Assembly (NCBI GenBank): GCA_017798125.1
Contig: CP059070.1
Coordinates: 1,054,001-1,118,000 of the forward strand
Direction: 5' to 3'
DNA length: 64,000 nt
Source: Cryomorphaceae bacterium
Lineage (GTDB): Bacteria; Bacteroidota; Bacteroidia; Flavobacteriales; ECT2AJA-044
Below are positions 61,926 through 64,000 of the stretch, piece after piece (position 1 is the stretch's first letter; each line of letters begins with the position of its first letter). The notes beneath the pieces are model-generated. The model was not told the DNA's origin, made no database searches, and was given only the letters and a program-made list of their open reading frames with translations. The translations under genes were made by a program, and so were the position numbers.

Positions 61926-62816
61926 ATGGAGACGACGAAGGACAAGCGGGTAGAGGTGATTGGAGTAGGTCCGCCGAAAACGGCCACGACATGGGTGGCC
62001 GATATTTTGCGCGACCATCCTCAAGTGTATGTGCCGATTGAAAAGGAACTTCACTATTTCAATCCTTTCCAGCACTATCATCGCGACGTTCCTAATCGCA
62101 ATGCGGCGCAACCTCCTGCTTGGTATCACGCTTTTTTCAAGGAGGCTTCGCCAGAGCTCGTTTGGGCAGAATTCACTGTGAGTTACTTCGAATTCTCAGG
62201 ATGCGCTCAGGCCATCTTTGATTACAATCCGGAAGCCAAAATAATCATCAGCTTGCGCGAACCTGTAGCTCGGGCCTTTTCTCATTTTCTATTCCTTCAA
62301 AATCGAGGAGTCATAGGTCCGGAAGATTTTGAATTGCACGTTGCTCGTGATCCCTATGTCCTGGAAGTGAGCACATATGCCAATCGATTGGAAGAGTATC
62401 TGAGTGTCTTTCCCCAAGACCAGGTTTTGGTCTTACTGCACGAAGACCTCAAGAAGGACGCCCAGGCCTTCTATCGCAGTATTGCGGACTTCTTGGACCT
62501 CGATAAAGATGTGGAGGTCGATTTAGAGCGCGTCTCCAACGCTGCCACCAAGGTCAAGTCCCATAAAGTGAATCAGGCGTATATGCGGCTTCGTGATTTC
62601 ATGCATCGCTATAAGCTCCACGGAATTTTGGATTTCTCTCAGAAGATTGGGTTAACGCGTTTTCTCGAGTGGATACGTGATGACCTCAATATGTCCCCCA
62701 ACACCAAAGCGCCAAAAATGCCCCAGGAGCTGAAGGCCAAATATTCGAGCCGCTTTGCGGAAGACAAGAAAAGAGTGGAAGCGCTCTTAAATCGTACCTT
62801 GAACGAATGGGACTAA
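61926..62816 (+). CDS. PAPS-dependent sulfotransferase, second plus-strand copy
   Basis: The 296-residue enzyme has the phosphosulfate loop VIGVGPPKTATTWVADIL (near residues 10-27), where Ala replaces the usual Gly of KSGTT, and the 3'-phosphate site LREPVARAFSHFLFL (near 107-121). EKELHYFNPFQHY follows the usual EKE-HYF pattern of heparan-sulfotransferase-like enzymes. It overlaps the next sulfotransferase gene by 10 bases. The transcript leader is very short. Confidence 0.9.
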   Translation: METTKDKRVEVIGVGPPKTATTWVADILRDHPQVYVPIEKELHYFNPFQHYHRDVPNRNAAQPPAWYHAFFKEASPELVWAEFTVSYFEFSGCAQAIFDYNPEAKIIISLREPVARAFSHFLFLQNRGVIGPEDFELHVARDPYVLEVSTYANRLEEYLSVFPQDQVLVLLHEDLKKDAQAFYRSIADFLDLDKDVEVDLERVSNAATKVKSHKVNQAYMRLRDFMHRYKLHGILDFSQKIGLTRFLEWIRDDLNMSPNTKAPKMPQELKAKYSSRFAEDKKRVEALLNRTLNEWD

Positions 62817-63670
62817 GCGACCGCGGAATCCAGTTTATCGGATTAGGGGAGATGAAGTCGGGTACCTCATGGGTGGCCAACGCACTTGCCCAGCACCCCG
62901 ATGTTGGATTGTCCTTCCCTAAGGAGCTCCATTACTTCAACGACCGTTTTGCGTACTACAATCCCCAAAAATCTAAGTACGCCCCTGACCTCAGAGGTTA
63001 TTGGTCACACTTCAAGCACGCCTCAAACCAAAAAGTCCTTGGTGAATTCTCGGTCCATTATTTGTTTGATCCGGTAGCTGCAGAGCGCATACATCGACAT
63101 TTTCCAGACGTAAAGCTCATCGTCTGTCATCGCGACCCCGTCGAACGGGCGTACAGTCAATGGACGTGGTCCCACTTTCACAAAAAACAAGAGTCCAGAT
63201 CTTTTGAAGAGGTGATGGCCACAGAGGGCGAGTTGATCGAACGTGGCCTCTATTTCCAGAATATTCAACCCTACCTGGAGTTGTTTTCGGAAGATCAGTT
63301 TCTCTACCTCTCCCTGAAGGATATACGGCAGAACCCAGAGGACACCCTATCGCGAATTGCCGACTTTCTTGAGCTCTCCCCTTTTCCGAGCGACATCGAT
63401 TTGTCGAGCCGCAATCGCGCTAAATCGACTAAATCGTCAGCGTTATACGGTCTTCAACGGTTTATCGGAGAGAACCTCCATCGATTTGGCCTATCGGGAC
63501 TAGGAGACTCGGTGCGCCGATCGGGATTGGGAAAGGCCTTGTCCAAGGTGAACAGCAAGGCAGAGGATCTTCCCCCCTTCAAGGCCGAATACCACGACCA
63601 ATACGATCAGCTCTTCAGCGAAGATCAGGAACGATGGACGCAATTCGTTTCGCGCGCTCCGTCCAAGTAA
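62807..63670 (+). CDS. PAPS-dependent sulfotransferase, third plus-strand copy
   Basis: The 287-residue enzyme has FIGLGEMKSGTSWVANAL (residues about 10-27) as phosphosulfate loop, PKELHYFND, and VCHRDPVERAYSQW (near 105-118) as 3'-phosphate site. It resembles the preceding gene in order of motifs, so the pair probably arose by duplication, with different acceptor positions likely. It overlaps the preceding gene by 10 bases and the converging glycosyltransferase gene by 56 bases at the 3' end. Confidence 0.9.
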   Translation: MGLSDRGIQFIGLGEMKSGTSWVANALAQHPDVGLSFPKELHYFNDRFAYYNPQKSKYAPDLRGYWSHFKHASNQKVLGEFSVHYLFDPVAAERIHRHFPDVKLIVCHRDPVERAYSQWTWSHFHKKQESRSFEEVMATEGELIERGLYFQNIQPYLELFSEDQFLYLSLKDIRQNPEDTLSRIADFLELSPFPSDIDLSSRNRAKSTKSSALYGLQRFIGENLHRFGLSGLGDSVRRSGLGKALSKVNSKAEDLPPFKAEYHDQYDQLFSEDQERWTQFVSRAPSK

Positions 63671-64000
63671 ACTTCTGCGCGTAGAGGCGATTGCCTTTGG
63701 AAAGCGCCTTACGGCGCGATGCATCTTTCCAGGCAAATTCCACTTGCTTCAAAAAATCCCCTTCATCCTCCGGCTGAAAAAACCATGCATGATCCTCTGA
63801 TAGAACCTCTCGAATGCTGGGTAGGTCAGACGCCAGTATCGGCAGTCCAGACCCCAAGTATTCGAACAACTTCAAAGGACTGGTGTACCGAGCACTGATG
63901 CGTTCGCGATTATTGGGCAATAAGGCGAGGTGTGCACGAGCGACATCGGCCCGTAGGGCCTCTTCATCCAAAAAACCAGCGAATCGCACGCGGTCATTCA
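63615..64000 (-). CDS. Glycosyltransferase family 4-like protein, C-terminal part
   Basis: The frame runs off the right edge, so only the last 127 or so residues are seen. They form the C-terminal Rossmann domain of a GT-B enzyme: VRFAGFLDEEAL, HLALLPNN, SPLKLFEYLGSGLPILASDLPSIREVL with the Glu that binds the donor nucleotide, and FTWTERAKRI at the end. The sugar donor cannot be told. It extends the surface glycan locus beyond the window. Two hairpin elements (63704 and 63945) lie in this short part, read as SRRKAL and ALRADV. Confidence 0.88.
   Translation of the reverse strand, partial: NDRVRFAGFLDEEALRADVARAHLALLPNNRERISARYTSPLKLFEYLGSGLPILASDLPSIREVLSEDHAWFFQPEDEGDFLKQVEFAWKDASRRKALSKGNRLYAQKFTWTERAKRIASIVPDLR
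63704..63720 (+). repeat. Dispersed hairpin element, copy 17 (inside glycosyltransferase)
   Basis: GCGCCTTACGGCGCGAT has CG-stem arms and the loop TTAC, on the other strand GTAA, a GNRA-type loop. Confidence 0.8.
63945..63960 (-). repeat. Dispersed hairpin element, copy 18 (inside glycosyltransferase)
   Basis: ATCGGCCCGTAGGGCC, exact main form, read on the minus strand as ALRAD, the same peptide as copies 12 and 13. Confidence 0.9.

Noticed and set aside
5080-63960. Interpretation of the hairpin elements as a DNA uptake sequence
   Set aside because: Paired stem changes and variable loop length argue against a single receptor-read word, although it cannot be excluded without genome-wide data.
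1-64000. Search for tRNA, rRNA, CRISPR arrays, insertion sequences and phage genes
   Set aside because: None were recognised; all gaps are about 120 bases or shorter and show only promoters, terminators or the hairpin elements.

Overview
The window is chromosomal DNA of a Bacteroidota bacterium, most likely a marine member of the Flavobacteriales with a GC content near 50 percent. The grounds are SprA of the type IX secretion system (T9SS), T9SS C-terminal sorting domains, a fused CcoN-CcoO oxidase subunit, DUF6029 and DUF6089 family proteins, and promoters of the TAnnTTTG (-7) type. I cannot name the genus. There are about 56 protein genes, no rRNA, tRNA, CRISPR array, transposase or prophage, and no gene-free stretch longer than about 120 bases.

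Layout: 1-5.1 kb is an envelope biogenesis operon (DUF6089 fragment, uppS, bamA, two Skp/OmpH chaperones), followed by murI. 5.9-10.7 kb holds housekeeping genes (gamma carbonic anhydrase, nfu, pgi, two small membrane proteins, hflX). 10.7-21.7 kb is a microaerobic respiration block: two Crp/Fnr regulators, the copper ATPase ccoI, ccoS, ccoNO, ccoQ, ccoP, ccoG, ccoH, a TauE/SafE-like protein and a tandem universal stress protein. It carries FNR-type boxes at a fixed distance from -7 elements. 21.8-32.9 kb holds a TonB-dependent receptor, a lipoprotein phosphoesterase, a TlpA-DUF6029-Omp28-ubiX operon and two T9SS cargo proteins. 33.0-43.8 kb holds maeB, ruvA, sprA, gcvH and a VanZ-like gene. 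43.9-46.2 kb holds three tandem TonB C-terminal-domain proteins, the last a lipoprotein. 46.2-49.4 kb holds deoC plus a split pair of aldehyde dehydrogenases. 49.4-64 kb runs cysQ, a SLC13 transporter, cysC, cysD and cysN into membrane glycosyltransferase-like proteins, a flippase, four sulfotransferases and a partial glycosyltransferase. I read this last block as a sulfated cell-surface glycan locus: PAPS is made and PAP is recycled, but no PAPS or sulfite reductase is present.

The most unusual feature is a family of tiny palindromic elements scattered over the whole window, consensus ATCG-ss-CC-GTA-GG-ss-C (s = G or C). I count 18 strong copies and one compensated variant. Seven copies share an identical 16-mer. 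Others change both arms of the stem together, or exchange the 3-nt loop for GTGA, GTAA or GAAA. Five copies are intergenic, mostly just after stop codons, and fourteen lie inside reading frames on both strands and in different frames. I know of no described element that matches.
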